Source: Aliiglaciecola lipolytica E3 (lineage in GTDB: Bacteria; Pseudomonadota; Gammaproteobacteria; Enterobacterales; Alteromonadaceae). From it: a stretch of 64,000 nucleotides of DNA. Shown here in pieces: positions 1 through 10,654 of the stretch (within the stretch, counting starts at the first letter, position 1; every line of letters begins with the position of its first letter). The notes below the pieces were generated by a model. The model was not told the origin of the DNA. It did not search any database and saw nothing but the letters and a program-made list of their open reading frames with translations. The position numbers and the translations under genes were made by a program. The DNA lies in the NCBI RefSeq assembly GCF_000314975.1, contig NZ_BAEN01000041.1, positions 186,001-250,000 of the forward strand, written 5' to 3'.

Positions 1-174
1 AAAGATATTGAGCGCGTTATCGGTGAAAAAATCCCGAGAATTGAAGTCAGTGGTTTTGAACCAAGTGAGAAATTACCTGAAACATCGGCCAATCCTCCGC
101 CTAAAAAAGCGCCAAGACCTAAGAAACCTAAAAAACCGCGTAAACCTAGGTCACAAAATACGCCAACAAACTAA
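1..174 (+). CDS. rhlE: C-terminal end of a DEAD-box RNA helicase, RhlE type (partial)
   Basis: The window opens inside this gene; reading frame 1 gives 57 residues to a TAA at 172-174. The fragment starts with a stretch of the KDIERVIGEKIPRIEV type, which matches the end of the second RecA-like domain of RhlE helicases (RDIEKLL..EIPRI in E. coli). It then becomes a disordered Lys/Pro/Arg-rich tail typical of these proteins and thought to contact RNA. RhlE is a cytoplasmic ATP-dependent helicase involved in ribosome and RNA processing. It converges with yaiI, whose stop lies 10 bases away. The helicase core lies outside the window, so SrmB or another RhlE paralogue cannot be excluded. Confidence 0.75.
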   Translation, partial: KDIERVIGEKIPRIEVSGFEPSEKLPETSANPPPKKAPRPKKPKKPRKPRSQNTPTN

Positions 175-184
175 AATACAAAAC

Positions 185-637
185 TTAAGAGCGATGGAAC
201 TGTGTTAGCAGTCGATCTAAGTGATTAGCAAAATTTTGGCGGTCAGTGTGGTTTAACGCCGGGGGCCCCCCGGTGTTCACACCACTAGCTCGCATGGTAT
301 CCATAAAATCACGAATATTAAGACGCGAACGCACATTTTCTTTGTCCATTAACTCACCCCTTGGACTTAATGCATTACAGCCTTTTTCAATTACTTCAGC
401 TGCCAATGGGATGTCACTTGTAATCACTAAATCACCTGAGTTGCAACGCGACACAATTTCATCATCAGCCACATCAAAACCGGATGAAACCTGAATTGAT
501 GTAATATTTTTATTTGCTGGAACCCGTACAAATTGATTGGCGACTAAGGTCATTTCCACCCCAGTTCGTTGTGCAGCTTTAAATAAGATATCTTTGATTA
601 CATTGGGACAAGCATCCGCATCTACCCAGATTTTCAA
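185..637 (-). CDS. yaiI: YaiI/YqxD family protein (UPF0178, DUF188)
   Basis: This 150-residue protein covers the whole DUF188 family. The N-terminus [12 protein letters not shown] carries the conserved acidic DADAC motif of a PIN-like or NYN-like nuclease fold. The internal TSDIPLA and the C-terminal TGGPPALN and DR.NF motifs are also family hallmarks. The biochemical function is not established; a nuclease role is only suggested by the fold. The start is a TTG at 635-637, preceded on the minus strand by a strong AAGGAG nine bases upstream, and no better start exists. It lies just downstream of the DUF2058 gene on the same strand. Confidence 0.88.
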   Translation of the reverse strand: MKIWVDADACPNVIKDILFKAAQRTGVEMTLVANQFVRVPANKNITSIQVSSGFDVADDEIVSRCNSGDLVITSDIPLAAEVIEKGCNALSPRGELMDKENVRSRLNIRDFMDTMRASGVNTGGPPALNHTDRQNFANHLDRLLTQFHRS

Positions 638-681
638 GTTAACAAACTCCTTGCGAATATATGTTTATGACTGATTTGAAA

Positions 682-1245
682 TTACCATACTAGATCATCT
701 GGAATTTCATAATCGGCATACCATTCGTCTTCTTCAGCGGTGCTGGTAGATTTAGCTTCTGCCTGCTCTGCTGCATCTGCTCGATAAACAACTGCGTCTT
801 TATCACGTAAACTGATTTTATCCGCAACTGGCATAGGTACAATCTCATATATGCCATCCAAAACAACAATCGCAAGTTTTCCCTGACTGATGCGATTACG
901 GGTTTGCTGATTAACATATATGCGTTTGATAATATTGTTATGGGTAAAGTTGCACGGAATATCACCGTTATCTTTGGGTTGCTTATTCAACTCAATTAGT
1001 TGTTTAATTTGCGCAACGACGGCTTTTGATTCTGCCAAGGCTTTGGCTTCTTGATTTAACTTTCGATCTTTTTCTTGTTTCGCTTGTAGTGCTTTTTCAG
1101 CCGCAATTTTAGATTCATTTTTGCTGACTACTTTGTGTTTTTGTTGTTGCTTAACTTGTTTATGCTTTTCTTTTTTAGCCTGCTTAACTTTGTTTTTATC
1201 GGTTAAACCGGCTTTTAGTAATTGCTCTTGCAGTGACAGTGCCAT
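682..1245 (-). CDS. yaiL: DUF2058 domain protein (YaiL-like)
   Basis: This 187-residue protein has an N-terminal segment MALSLQEQLLKAGL, then a highly charged Lys/Gln/Glu-rich helix to about residue 90, then a small globular domain ending in an acidic tail (EEDEWYADYEIPDDLVW). That layout is the DUF2058 family, sometimes labelled nucleoprotein or polynucleotide-associated, and it has no demonstrated enzymatic role. I chose the ATG at 1243-1245 rather than the in-frame start at 1266 because family members begin MALSLQEQLL or similar. It follows topA on the same strand after a terminator-like hairpin at 1279-1301. Confidence 0.82.
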   Translation of the reverse strand: MALSLQEQLLKAGLTDKNKVKQAKKEKHKQVKQQQKHKVVSKNESKIAAEKALQAKQEKDRKLNQEAKALAESKAVVAQIKQLIELNKQPKDNGDIPCNFTHNNIIKRIYVNQQTRNRISQGKLAIVVLDGIYEIVPMPVADKISLRDKDAVVYRADAAEQAEAKSTSTAEEDEWYADYEIPDDLVW

Positions 1246-1275
1246 AATAAAATACTCTGTACTCATCTTAGAAAT

Positions 1276-1301
1276 AAAAACGGCAGTTTATCACTGCCGT
1301 T
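1276..1301 (-). terminator. Rho-independent terminator after topA
   Basis: A perfect 9-bp inverted repeat (aacggcagt at 1279-1287, actgccgtt at 1293-1301) encloses a 5-base loop. Read on the minus strand it is followed by a T run from 1280 down to 1276. It lies 21 bases past the topA stop and before the DUF2058 gene, as expected for an intrinsic terminator of topA. Partial read-through to the next gene is possible. Confidence 0.8.
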
Positions 1302-1322
1302 AAACAAAATATGCAAATTAGA

Positions 1323-3959
1323 TTATTTACCTTTTTTGCGCTTATCGTCTACTACCCATTTACCATCCTGATACCAAGCTGACCAGCCAGTGGCTTTGCC
1401 TTCTTTATTCTCGGATGTGACATATTGTTGTTTAGTTTTACGACTAAACCTGACCATGGTTGGGTTTCCATCTGGATCTTTAGCAGGAGCATCAGCTAAA
1501 TAATAAAACTTAGGTGATATTCTATCTCTAAACCTAGCTAACTCATGCACCATGGGCGCGCGTGTTTCACGGGATTTAGGGAAATTGTGTGCCGCCATAA
1601 AAATACCAGACGCACCATCTCTAAGTACAAAATGTGCATCCGACTTTTCACATTCTAACTCAGGCAAATCAACCGGATCTTCTTTTGGTGGCGCCGCTTC
1701 ACCATTTCTCAATAGCTTGCGGGTATTTTTACACTCTTCGTTTGTGCAGCCAAAATATTTACCAAATCGCCCATTTTTAAGCTCCATGTTAGAACCGCAT
1801 TTATCACATTCGATAATCGGACCATCATAGCCTTTAATTTTAAAGGTGCCTTTTTCAACATGAGTTCCAGAACAAGTTGGCGCGTTACCACAAACATGTA
1901 ACTTACGCGTTTCATCGACCAAGTAGCTATCCATTGCCGTGCCACAGATATCGCAACGACGTTTTGATCTGAGCACTTCGGTCTCTAATTCATCCTCATC
2001 ATCAACTTTAATAACTTCGTCACCAGGAGTAAGGTTTTTCGTTCCCGTACAACGTTCTTTGGGCGGTAAGTTATAACCAGAACAGCCTAAAAACACACCT
2101 GTCGAAGCCGTTCTAACATTCATGGGACGACCACAAAGATGACATTCCACATCCGTTTCAATAGCTTGATTTAAACGCATTCCACCTTCTTCAGGCGGTA
2201 ATTCTGCTTTTAATAAGCGTTGGTAAAAATCCTCGTAAAACTCATTAAGGACGTCTTTCCAATCACGGATACCGTTAGCAACGTCATCCAACTGCTGTTC
2301 CATATTCGCAGTAAAATCAAAATTGATTAAATCAGTAAAATTATCAACCAATCGATCGTTGACTATTTCACCCATTTTTTCCGCATAGAAACGTTTATTG
2401 TCTAGTTTTACATAACCACGATCTTGAATGGTTGAAATAATACTGGCATAAGTAGAAGGACGACCTATACCCCGTTTCTCCAACTCTTTGACTAACGACG
2501 CTTCATTAAAGCGCGCAATCGGTTTGGTAAAATGTTGCTTAGGATCCAGTGCTTTAAGATCGAGTTTCTGACCTTCTTTAACATCTGGTAAATTAAGGTC
2601 GTTATCACCTTTTCCTTTCACCTGTGTTTGAACGCGAGTCCAACCATCAAATTTCAATACTCGGCCTTTTGCCACTAATTCGTATTCACCCGCTTTCACT
2701 TTGATAGTACTTGCGTCGTATTTTGCCGGTACCATCTGACACGCAACAAATTGACGCCAGATTAATTCGTATAAGCGCTGTGCATCGCGCTCCACTTCCG
2801 TCAAGGATTCAGATTTAACAACCACATTTGAAGGTCGAATGGCTTCATGCGCTTCTTGAGCTCCTTCTTTACTACCATAAGAAATGGGATTATTTGGCAA
2901 GTATTTCGCACCAAAATTATCATCAATGTAACTACGACACGCATTGACAGCATCCTGACTCAAATTGGTTGAGTCGGTACGCATGTATGTGATGTGACCA
3001 GCTTCATACAAACGCTGAGCCATCATCATTGTTTTCTTCACTCCAAAGCCCAAACGTGTACTGGCGGCTTGTTGTAAAGTCGATGTAATAAATGGCGCTG
3101 ATGGTTTACTTTGAGTCGGTTTAGATTCTCGGCTAATTACCTCGTAATCGGCTTTTTTCAGTGCCTCCAGTGCAGTGTCCGCCTGCGCTTTATTGACCGG
3201 TTTAAACGCACTACCTAAATGTTTAGCAACTAACATTCGAAGCGCTGCTTGATTGGCATTTAAATCGGCATGAATATCCCAGAATTCTTCAGGAACAAAG
3301 GCTTTAATCTCACGTTCGCGCTCCACAACCAATCGCACAGCAACAGATTGTACACGCCCGGCTGATAGCCCACGGGCGACTTTTTTCCATAGCAAAGGCG
3401 ACACCATGAAACCTACAACCCGATCTAAGAATCGGCGCGCTTGCTGAGCGTTTACGCGAGCTATATTTAGTTGGCCGGGATCTGCAAACGCTTCTTGAAT
3501 CGCGTTTTTGGTGATTTCGTTAAATACCACTCGTTGATAAGTTTTGCCTTTACTACCGAGCAGTTCTTGTAAATGCCAGGCAATCGCTTCCCCTTCTCTA
3601 TCCAAATCCGTTGCGAGATAGATGGTATCCGCTTCTTTTGCTAGCTTTTTAAGCTCGTTAACGACTTTTTCTTTACCCGTTAGTATATCGTAGTGGGCCT
3701 TCCAATCGTTTTGCGGATCAATTCCCATACGATCCACTAATTTTTGATATTCAAATTCCCGCAAGTAGTTTTCGCGTTTTTTATCGCTCCACTCTTTCAG
3801 CTCTTTTGCTGGTTTTTTAGCCGGAACTTGACCTAATGCTTTCGTTGGTAAATCTCTAACGTGCCCAACACTAGATTTAACAATAAAATTTTTGCCGAGA
3901 TATTTATTTATTGTTTTCGCCTTAGCTGGCGACTCGACAATAACCAGTGATTTTGCCAT
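1323..3959 (-). CDS. topA: DNA topoisomerase I
   Basis: This type IA topoisomerase relaxes negative supercoils through a transient 5'-phosphotyrosyl link. The 878 residues match the usual 860-880. The TOPRIM domain begins with [10 protein letters not shown] (Glu9) and carries the metal site DLDREGEA at about 118-125. The catalytic tyrosine sits in [10 protein letters not shown] (Tyr325). The C-terminus holds three Cys4 zinc ribbons (CHLCG, CDICG and CDKCG clusters, about 605-730) and a basic tail ending KRKKGK. The start [15 protein letters not shown] is conserved. A weak sigma-70-like promoter may lie at 4048-4076 on the minus strand (TTGTTT, 17-base spacer, TATATG). Its divergent neighbour is astB. 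Confidence 0.97.
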   Translation of the reverse strand: MAKSLVIVESPAKAKTINKYLGKNFIVKSSVGHVRDLPTKALGQVPAKKPAKELKEWSDKKRENYLREFEYQKLVDRMGIDPQNDWKAHYDILTGKEKVVNELKKLAKEADTIYLATDLDREGEAIAWHLQELLGSKGKTYQRVVFNEITKNAIQEAFADPGQLNIARVNAQQARRFLDRVVGFMVSPLLWKKVARGLSAGRVQSVAVRLVVEREREIKAFVPEEFWDIHADLNANQAALRMLVAKHLGSAFKPVNKAQADTALEALKKADYEVISRESKPTQSKPSAPFITSTLQQAASTRLGFGVKKTMMMAQRLYEAGHITYMRTDSTNLSQDAVNACRSYIDDNFGAKYLPNNPISYGSKEGAQEAHEAIRPSNVVVKSESLTEVERDAQRLYELIWRQFVACQMVPAKYDASTIKVKAGEYELVAKGRVLKFDGWTRVQTQVKGKGDNDLNLPDVKEGQKLDLKALDPKQHFTKPIARFNEASLVKELEKRGIGRPSTYASIISTIQDRGYVKLDNKRFYAEKMGEIVNDRLVDNFTDLINFDFTANMEQQLDDVANGIRDWKDVLNEFYEDFYQRLLKAELPPEEGGMRLNQAIETDVECHLCGRPMNVRTASTGVFLGCSGYNLPPKERCTGTKNLTPGDEVIKVDDEDELETEVLRSKRRCDICGTAMDSYLVDETRKLHVCGNAPTCSGTHVEKGTFKIKGYDGPIIECDKCGSNMELKNGRFGKYFGCTNEECKNTRKLLRNGEAAPPKEDPVDLPELECEKSDAHFVLRDGASGIFMAAHNFPKSRETRAPMVHELARFRDRISPKFYYLADAPAKDPDGNPTMVRFSRKTKQQYVTSENKEGKATGWSAWYQDGKWVVDDKRKKGK

Positions 3960-4148
3960 AAATTATTCATTAACCTTTGATTTATATGGGTTTCACGCCA
4001 TTTTTAAGGAGTTTAGTTAAACTTCCTGTCCCATATTGCTTTTTTAACATATATCGGCAAAGTGAATAGAAAACAAGTTCTTCTTAATACTTATCTAAAT
4101 TCTTTCTTTCAACTCGCCCTAAAATAGCTCACATTTTGTACAGGTGGA

Positions 4149-4176
4149 TTGGCAAGTACATTAAAAGACGTATAAT
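4149..4176 (+). promoter_or_regulatory. Sigma-70 promoter upstream of astB
   Basis: The sequence shows TTGGCA (4149-4154), a 16-base spacer and a consensus TATAAT (4171-4176), about 118 bases before the astB start. It is the best vegetative promoter match in the 335-base gap 3960-4294 between topA and astB. The remainder of that gap is A/T-rich leader with no reading frame and no other element I recognise. Confidence 0.65.
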
Positions 4177-4294
4177 CGCTGCCAATAGTAAACAGTGCTA
4201 ACCCGTTTCGGCTAGGTTTTTCTAAAATTCATTTTCGACGAGTTAGACTTTGCGTATCAATTTTTGTGTATTACAACTGCGATGAGGTAATTGA

Positions 4295-5632
4295 ATGAAA
4301 CAAGTAGAAGTAAATTTTGACGGTTTAGTAGGACCTACCCATAACTATGCTGGCCTTTCATTCGGTAATGTCGCTTCGCTAAGTAATGCAAAAGCATTTA
4401 GCAGTCCAAAACAAGCTGCACTGCAAGGTCTACAAAAAATGAAAGCCTTACACGATATGGGAATGACCCAAGGTGTGTTAGCACCACAAGCAAGACCTGA
4501 TATTGATACACTCAGACGTCTGGGCTTTGTGGGCAGTGATGCAAGTGTTCTTGAACAAGCCTCTAAACGCGCTCCTGAGGTTTTTAGAGCGTGTTGCTCC
4601 GCTAGCAGCATGTGGACTGCAAATGCCGCCACAGTATCTCCTAGTGCCGATACCAGTGATGGCAGAATTCATTTTACACCGGCCAACCTTACTAACAAAT
4701 TTCACCGCTCTTTAGAGCCTGAAGTAACGGGTCGAATTCTGCAATCCACGTTTGCTAACGATAAATTTTTCCAACACCACGCGCATTTGCCTGAGAATGA
4801 ACACTTTGGCGATGAAGGCGCTGCCAATCATACTCGTCTTTGTACAGATTATGGGCGTGCCGGTGTTGAAATGTTTGTGTATGGTAGGTATGCGTTTGAT
4901 AGCAGCAAACCTGCACCGAAAAAATTCCCCGCCAGGCAAACCCTTGAAGCAAGCCAAGCTATCGCTCGTTTACACGGTTTAAGTGATGATACCACTGTAT
5001 TCGTGCAACAAAATCCAGATCTGATTGACCAAGGCGTATTTCACAATGATGTCATTTCTGTGGGTAATCAAAATGTGCTTTTTTACCACGAACAAGCGTT
5101 TTTAAATACCGATAGCGCGTTAGCTGAGATTCAAACTAAATTTGGCGAGCATAAATTACATTTTATTCGTGTTGATACACAAACTGTTCCTGTACAAGAA
5201 GCGGTAAAGACCTATCTATTCAATACCCAAATAATTACCTTAAAAGAAGGTGAAATGGCGATTATTGCCCCGATTGAATGCCAAGAAAGCGAAATCGTTT
5301 CTACCTATTTAAACGATTTGATTAGTCAAGGAACCCCCATTAAAAAAGTTCATTACTTTGACGTAAAACAGAGTATGCGAAATGGCGGTGGCCCAGCGTG
5401 TTTGCGTTTACGTGTTGCCATGACTGAAAGCGAACTCGAAGCAGTAAACCAACATACCTTGATGTCAGAAGCCGTATTTGCGCGACTTAATAAATGGGTA
5501 AATAAACATTATCGTGATCAGCTAAGTGTGGATGATTTACGAGATGCGGTTTTATTAGATGAAACCAGAACGGCATTAGATGAATTAACGCAAATATTAA
5601 ATTTAGGGTCGATTTATCCTTTCCAACGATAA
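4295..5632 (+). CDS. astB: N-succinylarginine dihydrolase
   Basis: AstB hydrolyses N2-succinylarginine to N2-succinylornithine, CO2 and two ammonia, the second step of the arginine succinyltransferase pathway. The 445 residues match the family (about 447 in E. coli). The N-terminal [17 protein letters not shown] and the C-terminal [14 protein letters not shown], which holds the nucleophilic cysteine of the amidinotransferase-like fold, are diagnostic. The ATG at 4295 follows a GAGGT ribosome-binding site. Unusually, none of astA, astC, astD or astE is adjacent, so the gene is expressed from its own promoter and ends at the bidirectional terminator at 5657-5685. Confidence 0.96.
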   Translation: MKQVEVNFDGLVGPTHNYAGLSFGNVASLSNAKAFSSPKQAALQGLQKMKALHDMGMTQGVLAPQARPDIDTLRRLGFVGSDASVLEQASKRAPEVFRACCSASSMWTANAATVSPSADTSDGRIHFTPANLTNKFHRSLEPEVTGRILQSTFANDKFFQHHAHLPENEHFGDEGAANHTRLCTDYGRAGVEMFVYGRYAFDSSKPAPKKFPARQTLEASQAIARLHGLSDDTTVFVQQNPDLIDQGVFHNDVISVGNQNVLFYHEQAFLNTDSALAEIQTKFGEHKLHFIRVDTQTVPVQEAVKTYLFNTQIITLKEGEMAIIAPIECQESEIVSTYLNDLISQGTPIKKVHYFDVKQSMRNGGGPACLRLRVAMTESELEAVNQHTLMSEAVFARLNKWVNKHYRDQLSVDDLRDAVLLDETRTALDELTQILNLGSIYPFQR

Positions 5633-5656
5633 CTAACTATTTTCTAACTAAAAATA

Positions 5657-5685
5657 AAAAAGCCCTTGTTTATCAAGGGCTTTTT
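5657..5685. terminator. Bidirectional terminator between astB and the Ig-repeat lipoprotein gene
   Basis: A stem (agcccttg at 5661-5668, caagggct at 5674-5681) is flanked by an A run on the left and a T run on the right. It can therefore terminate both the plus-strand astB and the convergent minus-strand gene. Confidence 0.88.
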
Positions 5686-5693
5686 ATTGAGTC

Positions 5694-7868
5694 TTACAGT
5701 GTATCAGTACAAGATGAACCTGTACCGAATGGACTGTTAGGTGGTGGTGAAGATTCATTCTCTAAATCAGAAGCGGCCACTGATAAAGGATAATACTGAC
5801 TTTCAAAAGCTTCACTACCAGAAGATTGTCCAAAAACAGCTACCTCTGTATCCGCCCATGCCCCAAAGGCTCTGGGATAACGCACGTCAATTTTAGCTTG
5901 TCCATTCGCATCAGTTTCGTCGTTACCGTCAGCAAAACTAACTGTTCCAATAATACCAGGAGTCAATTTTCCATCTCCGTTAGTATCTTCTCCCGCATCA
6001 AGTATACCGTTTCCATTGATATCCTCATTAGGGCAAGTTGCTGATACAACTGAAACCCAAACATCCGTATTAAAGAACCACGTTCCTTTTCTATAAACAC
6101 CACCATTTACGTATTTAACAGGTGTTAAAGATGCGGTTAATGCAACATTTGCGACTGGTCGTCCAACTGAATCACTGACAAATATCGAAAACTCTTTTGA
6201 ATAACTAGAATCATCTGGTGATTCAATTAAGTTACCTGTACCAAGTGAAATATCAAAGGCTCTATCACCAACGGTTAATGTCGTAAAGTCAGTTACACTA
6301 GTATTGTCGGAGACATCCGCATAAACAATGACTGCATCTTCACTGCTTACGGCGTTTGAAGTATAAACGGTAGACGCTATTCCATTGCTATCAGTTGTTG
6401 CAGAATTAGGTGAAATTAAGCCTCCACTTACATCATCTAATCTAAAATTAATGACTTTGCCTTTCACTAAATTACCACTAGCATCACGCACAACAGCTGA
6501 AATGGTAGAAGTTTGCCCATCAGGACCAATTAAGTCAGGTGAAGCGTCAACAATAATACTATTTGGAGCAGTAGCAATAAATTCAAATTGCGTTCTGGCG
6601 CTTACCGTTTCCCCATCATCATCAGTTCCTATAGCAGTTATGGACGCAACACCAGCATTATTTGATTGAATCGTAAAGGTGGCAACACCGTTTGCATCTG
6701 TGGTCGCAGTGGGCGAACCTATAACGCCGCGTGAACTGCTCAAAGTAACCTGGCCACCTGCATAAGCGCTATTATCTTTAAGCCAGGTGATTTCTAATGT
6801 TGCATCGGTACCTAGTGGGACATCTTCTGAAGGAACCGTTGTAAAACTAAAACTATCTTCTTGCACGGTAAATGTTAACGTGCCTTGCGCGTTCAATGCA
6901 CTTGCCGTAATCACGTTTTGCCCTGATGTAGTAGCAACATATTGAATGGTAGCCTGACCTTCCGTATCGGTTGTGGTAGATGAAACAATATCCCCTTGTG
7001 ATGCAGTTAACTCTACGACTCTATTGGCTAAACCTGTACCATCGGAATCGGCAACTTTGACGGTCACATCTATTGTATCGCCTAATACCACGGACAAAGG
7101 TCCATCAACATTAACTTCTGTACCAACAATTTGAATATCCACGGTTTGACTAAACAAGCCAGAAGATACCGTGGCAGTGATAACCCGATTCTCTGGATTA
7201 TTGCGGCTCGTTAAAACCGCTCTTGCCGTTCCGTCATCAGCCGAAGTTCCCTGAGTGATTTGTAGTTCAGCCCCGTTATTAGCAGAAAAAGACACTTCAA
7301 CTCCTGACAATAAAATATTTTGTGCATTCTTAACGACTGCAATTAGCTCAATTTCATCTGAGCCTGAAGATGCTAATTGGGTTGAACTGGTATAAAGCTC
7401 TAATGAAGCGGGGGTATCTCCGGATTGTGATGTACCTGATGAACTAAAACCAACTTGTCCTTGTTCTCCGCCATCTAACGCCCCAGAAACTATTCCATCC
7501 CCAGAACTATTGCCTACTAGCAGCCCAATGGTCGCGACTCCGTCTGCATTGGTTAAAGCGGTACCTGTATCGTTATCAAATGTAGCCAGACCATCCTGAC
7601 TAAAACTGAAGGTAATTAATTGATCAGCCACTGTGCCACCGTCGCTAGTCACTGTGGCCGTCACAACCAAAGGAGTGGTTGCAGTTAGCTGATTAACTGC
7701 GTTTCCATCTTGATCAGCAATCGACAACGCAACGTCATAAGTCACCGTTGTCCCACCGCCACCTGTTCCCGTGCCAGTCGAATCACGCTCAACTGAGCCG
7801 CCTCCGCCACATGCAGTTACTAACAAAATCATTAAACCCGTGAACAATATCTTCAAGCGCGAAGCCAT
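5694..7868 (-). CDS. Surface lipoprotein with about six bacterial Ig-like repeats
   Basis: This is a 724-residue predicted lipoprotein. The signal peptide MASRLKILFTGLMILLVTAC ends in a lipobox with Cys20, followed by a Gly-rich linker (GTGTGGGG). The body holds about six tandem Ig-like domains of the Big_1/invasin type, each ending in a T-[ND]-x-x-G-x-A signature such as TNADGVA, TDTEGQA, TDANGVA and TDSNGIA. Near residue 650 an EF-hand-like run, DINGNGILDAGEDTNGDG, suggests calcium binding. I chose the ATG at 7866-7868 over the upstream in-frame start at 7976 because it places the signal peptide at the N-terminus. An adhesin or matrix-protein role is likely, but no binding partner is evident. 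Confidence 0.8.
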   Translation of the reverse strand: MASRLKILFTGLMILLVTACGGGGSVERDSTGTGTGGGGTTVTYDVALSIADQDGNAVNQLTATTPLVVTATVTSDGGTVADQLITFSFSQDGLATFDNDTGTALTNADGVATIGLLVGNSSGDGIVSGALDGGEQGQVGFSSSGTSQSGDTPASLELYTSSTQLASSGSDEIELIAVVKNAQNILLSGVEVSFSANNGAELQITQGTSADDGTARAVLTSRNNPENRVITATVSSGLFSQTVDIQIVGTEVNVDGPLSVVLGDTIDVTVKVADSDGTGLANRVVELTASQGDIVSSTTTDTEGQATIQYVATTSGQNVITASALNAQGTLTFTVQEDSFSFTTVPSEDVPLGTDATLEITWLKDNSAYAGGQVTLSSSRGVIGSPTATTDANGVATFTIQSNNAGVASITAIGTDDDGETVSARTQFEFIATAPNSIIVDASPDLIGPDGQTSTISAVVRDASGNLVKGKVINFRLDDVSGGLISPNSATTDSNGIASTVYTSNAVSSEDAVIVYADVSDNTSVTDFTTLTVGDRAFDISLGTGNLIESPDDSSYSKEFSIFVSDSVGRPVANVALTASLTPVKYVNGGVYRKGTWFFNTDVWVSVVSATCPNEDINGNGILDAGEDTNGDGKLTPGIIGTVSFADGNDETDANGQAKIDVRYPRAFGAWADTEVAVFGQSSGSEAFESQYYPLSVAASDLENESSPPPNSPFGTGSSCTDTL

Positions 7869-7989
7869 GCTTTTTTTCCCACAATTAAAGTTTTTCAATT
7901 CAAGTACCCGTTCTAAATCACTTTTATAGTTTTGCTGGCGAGCTAAACTTGCTACGCTATCCAAAAACAATAACAATTTTAGGATAAAT

Positions 7990-9354
7990 ATGCCTCAGTC
8001 CCCAAAAAAACTTGGTCTCACCGCTAAAATCTTTATCGGCATGGTTGCCGGGATAATTACCGGTGTCTTATTAAAATGGTCATTTGATGATAGCGGAGAT
8101 TTGGCGTTTAGTGTATTCGGTACGACAGTTTCTACGTATGACGTTTTAGTCAATGGTATATTTAATGTAATTGGTCAGATATTTATTAACAGCCTTAAAA
8201 TGCTAATTGTACCTTTGGTCTTTGTGTCTTTAGTGTGCGGAGTAGCCAATTTATCTGAACCGAGCAAACTGGGCCGTTTGGGTGGTAAATCGGTTTTACT
8301 TTACATTAGTACAACTGCCATCGCGATCACCATTGCTATGATTGCCGCTTTAATCGTAAAACCCGGATCTGGCATTCCCATTCCTACTGACGCGGTATTT
8401 GCAGCCAAAGAGGCTCCTACACTAGCCGCGGTTATTATCGACATATTTCCTTCCAACCCGTTTCTTGCGTTTACTGAAGGTAAAATGCTGCAAGTCATCG
8501 CTTTTGCTGTGCTATTTGGTTTAGCGATGGCAATGGTAGGCGATGCTGGGAAACGTGTCGCCGCACTTTTTGAAGACCTCAACGCCGTTATAATGAAGCT
8601 CGTCACCATCTTGATGAATTTGGCACCTTATGGTGTATTTGCGCTTTTAGCTAAGTTATTCACAACGATTGATGAAGGACGTATCGCCTCTCTAGCCATT
8701 TATTTTGTACTGGTTTTTGCGGTACTAATTTTCCACTTCTTAGTCAATTATTCAATTATTCTCAAACTTTTGACTGGCTTAAATCCCAAATTTTTGTTCT
8801 TAAAAATGCGCGAAGCGATTATTTTCGCATTTAGCACCGCGAGTAGCAGTGCGACGCTTCCCGTTACCCTTGAAACGGCGACTAAAAAATTAGGCGTTGG
8901 CAAAAGTGTTGCTTCCTTTGTTGTACCGCTAGGCTCAACTATCAATATGGACGGAACGGCAATTATGCAGGGCGTCGCTACTGTGTTTATTGCTCAGGTA
9001 TACGGTATAGATCTTTCTACATCCGATATGTTGATGGTCGTGCTAACAGCAACTTTGGCTTCGATAGGAACAGCGGGTGTACCAGGTGTAGGAACACTGA
9101 TGTTATCCATGGTACTGGTTCAAGTCGGATTACCAGTTGAAGGCGTAGCGTTAATACTTGGCGTAGATCGATTATTAGATATGACCAGAACGGCAGTAAA
9201 TATAACTGGTGACTGTATGGTTTCATGTGTTGTAGCTAAAAGTGAAAACGAATTAGACGAGTCAGTTTACTATGATTTAAATGCAGGAGATGCATACGAA
9301 AACGTAGATTTAAAAGACTTCAAATCCACCGATTCAGATAAACCCAGTCAGTGA
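7990..9354 (+). CDS. Dicarboxylate/amino acid:cation symporter (DAACS family)
   Basis: This 454-residue inner-membrane protein has the GltP/DctA fold, with about eight transmembrane helices and two re-entrant hairpins. Visible family motifs are the serine-rich hairpin STASSSATLPVT, the substrate and sodium site STINMDGTAIMQG, and the late segment RLLDMTRTAVNITGDC, where the NxTGD residues contact the carboxylate substrate. It probably imports glutamate, aspartate or C4-dicarboxylates with sodium or protons; the exact substrate cannot be read. It is divergent from the lipoprotein gene and is followed by a strong terminator. Confidence 0.9.
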   Translation: MPQSPKKLGLTAKIFIGMVAGIITGVLLKWSFDDSGDLAFSVFGTTVSTYDVLVNGIFNVIGQIFINSLKMLIVPLVFVSLVCGVANLSEPSKLGRLGGKSVLLYISTTAIAITIAMIAALIVKPGSGIPIPTDAVFAAKEAPTLAAVIIDIFPSNPFLAFTEGKMLQVIAFAVLFGLAMAMVGDAGKRVAALFEDLNAVIMKLVTILMNLAPYGVFALLAKLFTTIDEGRIASLAIYFVLVFAVLIFHFLVNYSIILKLLTGLNPKFLFLKMREAIIFAFSTASSSATLPVTLETATKKLGVGKSVASFVVPLGSTINMDGTAIMQGVATVFIAQVYGIDLSTSDMLMVVLTATLASIGTAGVPGVGTLMLSMVLVQVGLPVEGVALILGVDRLLDMTRTAVNITGDCMVSCVVAKSENELDESVYYDLNAGDAYENVDLKDFKSTDSDKPSQ

Positions 9355-9355
9355 T

Positions 9356-9401
9356 AAAAAGAACAGACAGTTTAGTTTACCCAAACGAACTGTCTGTTTT
9401 T
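9356..9401. terminator. Bidirectional terminator between the DAACS gene and lolE
   Basis: An 11-bp perfect stem (aacagacagtt at 9362-9372, aactgtctgtt at 9388-9398) contains an inner gttt/aaac pairing (9375-9378 and 9383-9386). A runs on the left and T runs on the right suit both converging genes. Confidence 0.85.
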
Positions 9402-9412
9402 CAATTCTCTTG

Positions 9413-10654
9413 TTAATGTTGTCCCAGTGCTTCAGCCGGATTTATTTTTGTCGCTTTGAATGCAGGATAAATAGTAGCCAATAGGCTCAAACAAATCGCT
9501 ATAGCTGCGGTGAATATCACTTCAGTCCAACGCAATTGTGAAGGAAGAAAATCAATAAAATAGACATCTCCCGATAGAAATTTAACACCACTAATAGTCT
9601 CAATAAAAGAGGCTATCACAGTTAAATTCTCTGCTAACAAAACGCCGCATACCACGCCGACCAGTGTACCAATTATACCGTTTACAGCACCTTGTAAAAT
9701 GAACACTTGAATGATGAGTCGATCTCTAGCCCCCATCGTTTTTAACATTGCTATTTCAGCTCTTTTTTCACTAACGGCCATCACTAAAGTTGAAATAATA
9801 TTAAAACACGCTACACCAATAACAAGGCTCAGAGCAACGTAAACCACAGCCCTAACAAGCTGGATATCCTGGTACAAATGCCCCTGTGTGCGCGTCCAAT
9901 CAGACATAAAAACATGCTGTGAAAAAGAAAAGCCAAACTCACGCATTGCACTGTTTGCAATAAACGGATCTTCAAAGCGAAATCGTAGGCCTTGCGCGCC
10001 AGTTTGTGTGCCTAATGTGTTAGCAGCAAGTGCGATATGCATGAAGCCAATCTGTGCGTCCAGTTCACCACCTATTGCGATTTCACCCGCCACATTCAGC
10101 CAAACTGTTTTAGGAGCTGAAAATGATAAATCATCGGATATTTGAGGTAACAATAACTGTACTTTGTCACCAACCGACAATTCGAGCTGTTGCATGATAG
10201 AACGACCCAACAATATTGCATCTTCATCAGAGGCAAAGGTCTGCCATTCAGTTGCACCCACTTTTTGAATTAATTTGTTTTTAGCGACATAGTTAAGGTC
10301 AATTCCGACTAACTCGGGAATCGCCTTCATTTTATTGCCCTTTTGTAAAAGCCCCGAAGCTTTAACATAGGGTTCAACAGATGTGATCCGTGAATCTGTC
10401 GATAATCTTTTTAAATGCGTTTGCCAATCTTGTAAACCTGAACCTTCGTAAGCATAAATTTCACCGTGGGGAATAAAACTCAGCAACTGATTTTTAAGCT
10501 CACGTTCAAAGCCATTCATTACCGATAGCAGCAAAATTAACACAGTACACCCAAGTGCAATGCCTACAGTTGAGGAAGCGGAAATAAAGGAAATAAAACC
10601 ATTTTGACGTTTTCCTGAACGAAACCGCCAAGCAAGTTGTGCAACTAATTTCAT
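9413..10654 (-). CDS. lolE: Lipoprotein-releasing ABC transporter permease (LolE-like)
   Basis: The 413-residue permease extracts outer-membrane lipoproteins from the inner membrane and hands them to LolA. It has the MacB/FtsX topology: one helix near residues 22-45, a large periplasmic domain to about 260, then three helices. Sequences such as [47 protein letters not shown] and [11 protein letters not shown] resemble E. coli LolE more than LolC. Its start overlaps the lolD stop in an ATGA junction (10651-10654). Only one permease gene is present beside lolD, so it may act as a homodimer (LolF-like), or a second permease lies elsewhere. Confidence 0.88.
   Translation of the reverse strand: MKLVAQLAWRFRSGKRQNGFISFISASSTVGIALGCTVLILLLSVMNGFERELKNQLLSFIPHGEIYAYEGSGLQDWQTHLKRLSTDSRITSVEPYVKASGLLQKGNKMKAIPELVGIDLNYVAKNKLIQKVGATEWQTFASDEDAILLGRSIMQQLELSVGDKVQLLLPQISDDLSFSAPKTVWLNVAGEIAIGGELDAQIGFMHIALAANTLGTQTGAQGLRFRFEDPFIANSAMREFGFSFSQHVFMSDWTRTQGHLYQDIQLVRAVVYVALSLVIGVACFNIISTLVMAVSEKRAEIAMLKTMGARDRLIIQVFILQGAVNGIIGTLVGVVCGVLLAENLTVIASFIETISGVKFLSGDVYFIDFLPSQLRWTEVIFTAAIAICLSLLATIYPAFKATKINPAEALGQH

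Noticed and set aside
255-276. G/C-rich palindrome-like run near 259-274
   Set aside because: It is the coding sequence for the conserved TGGPP of yaiI and has no T run, so it is not a terminator.
4198-4220. Weak hairpin with T run in the astB leader
   Set aside because: Stem of six with a mismatch only; not enough to claim attenuation.
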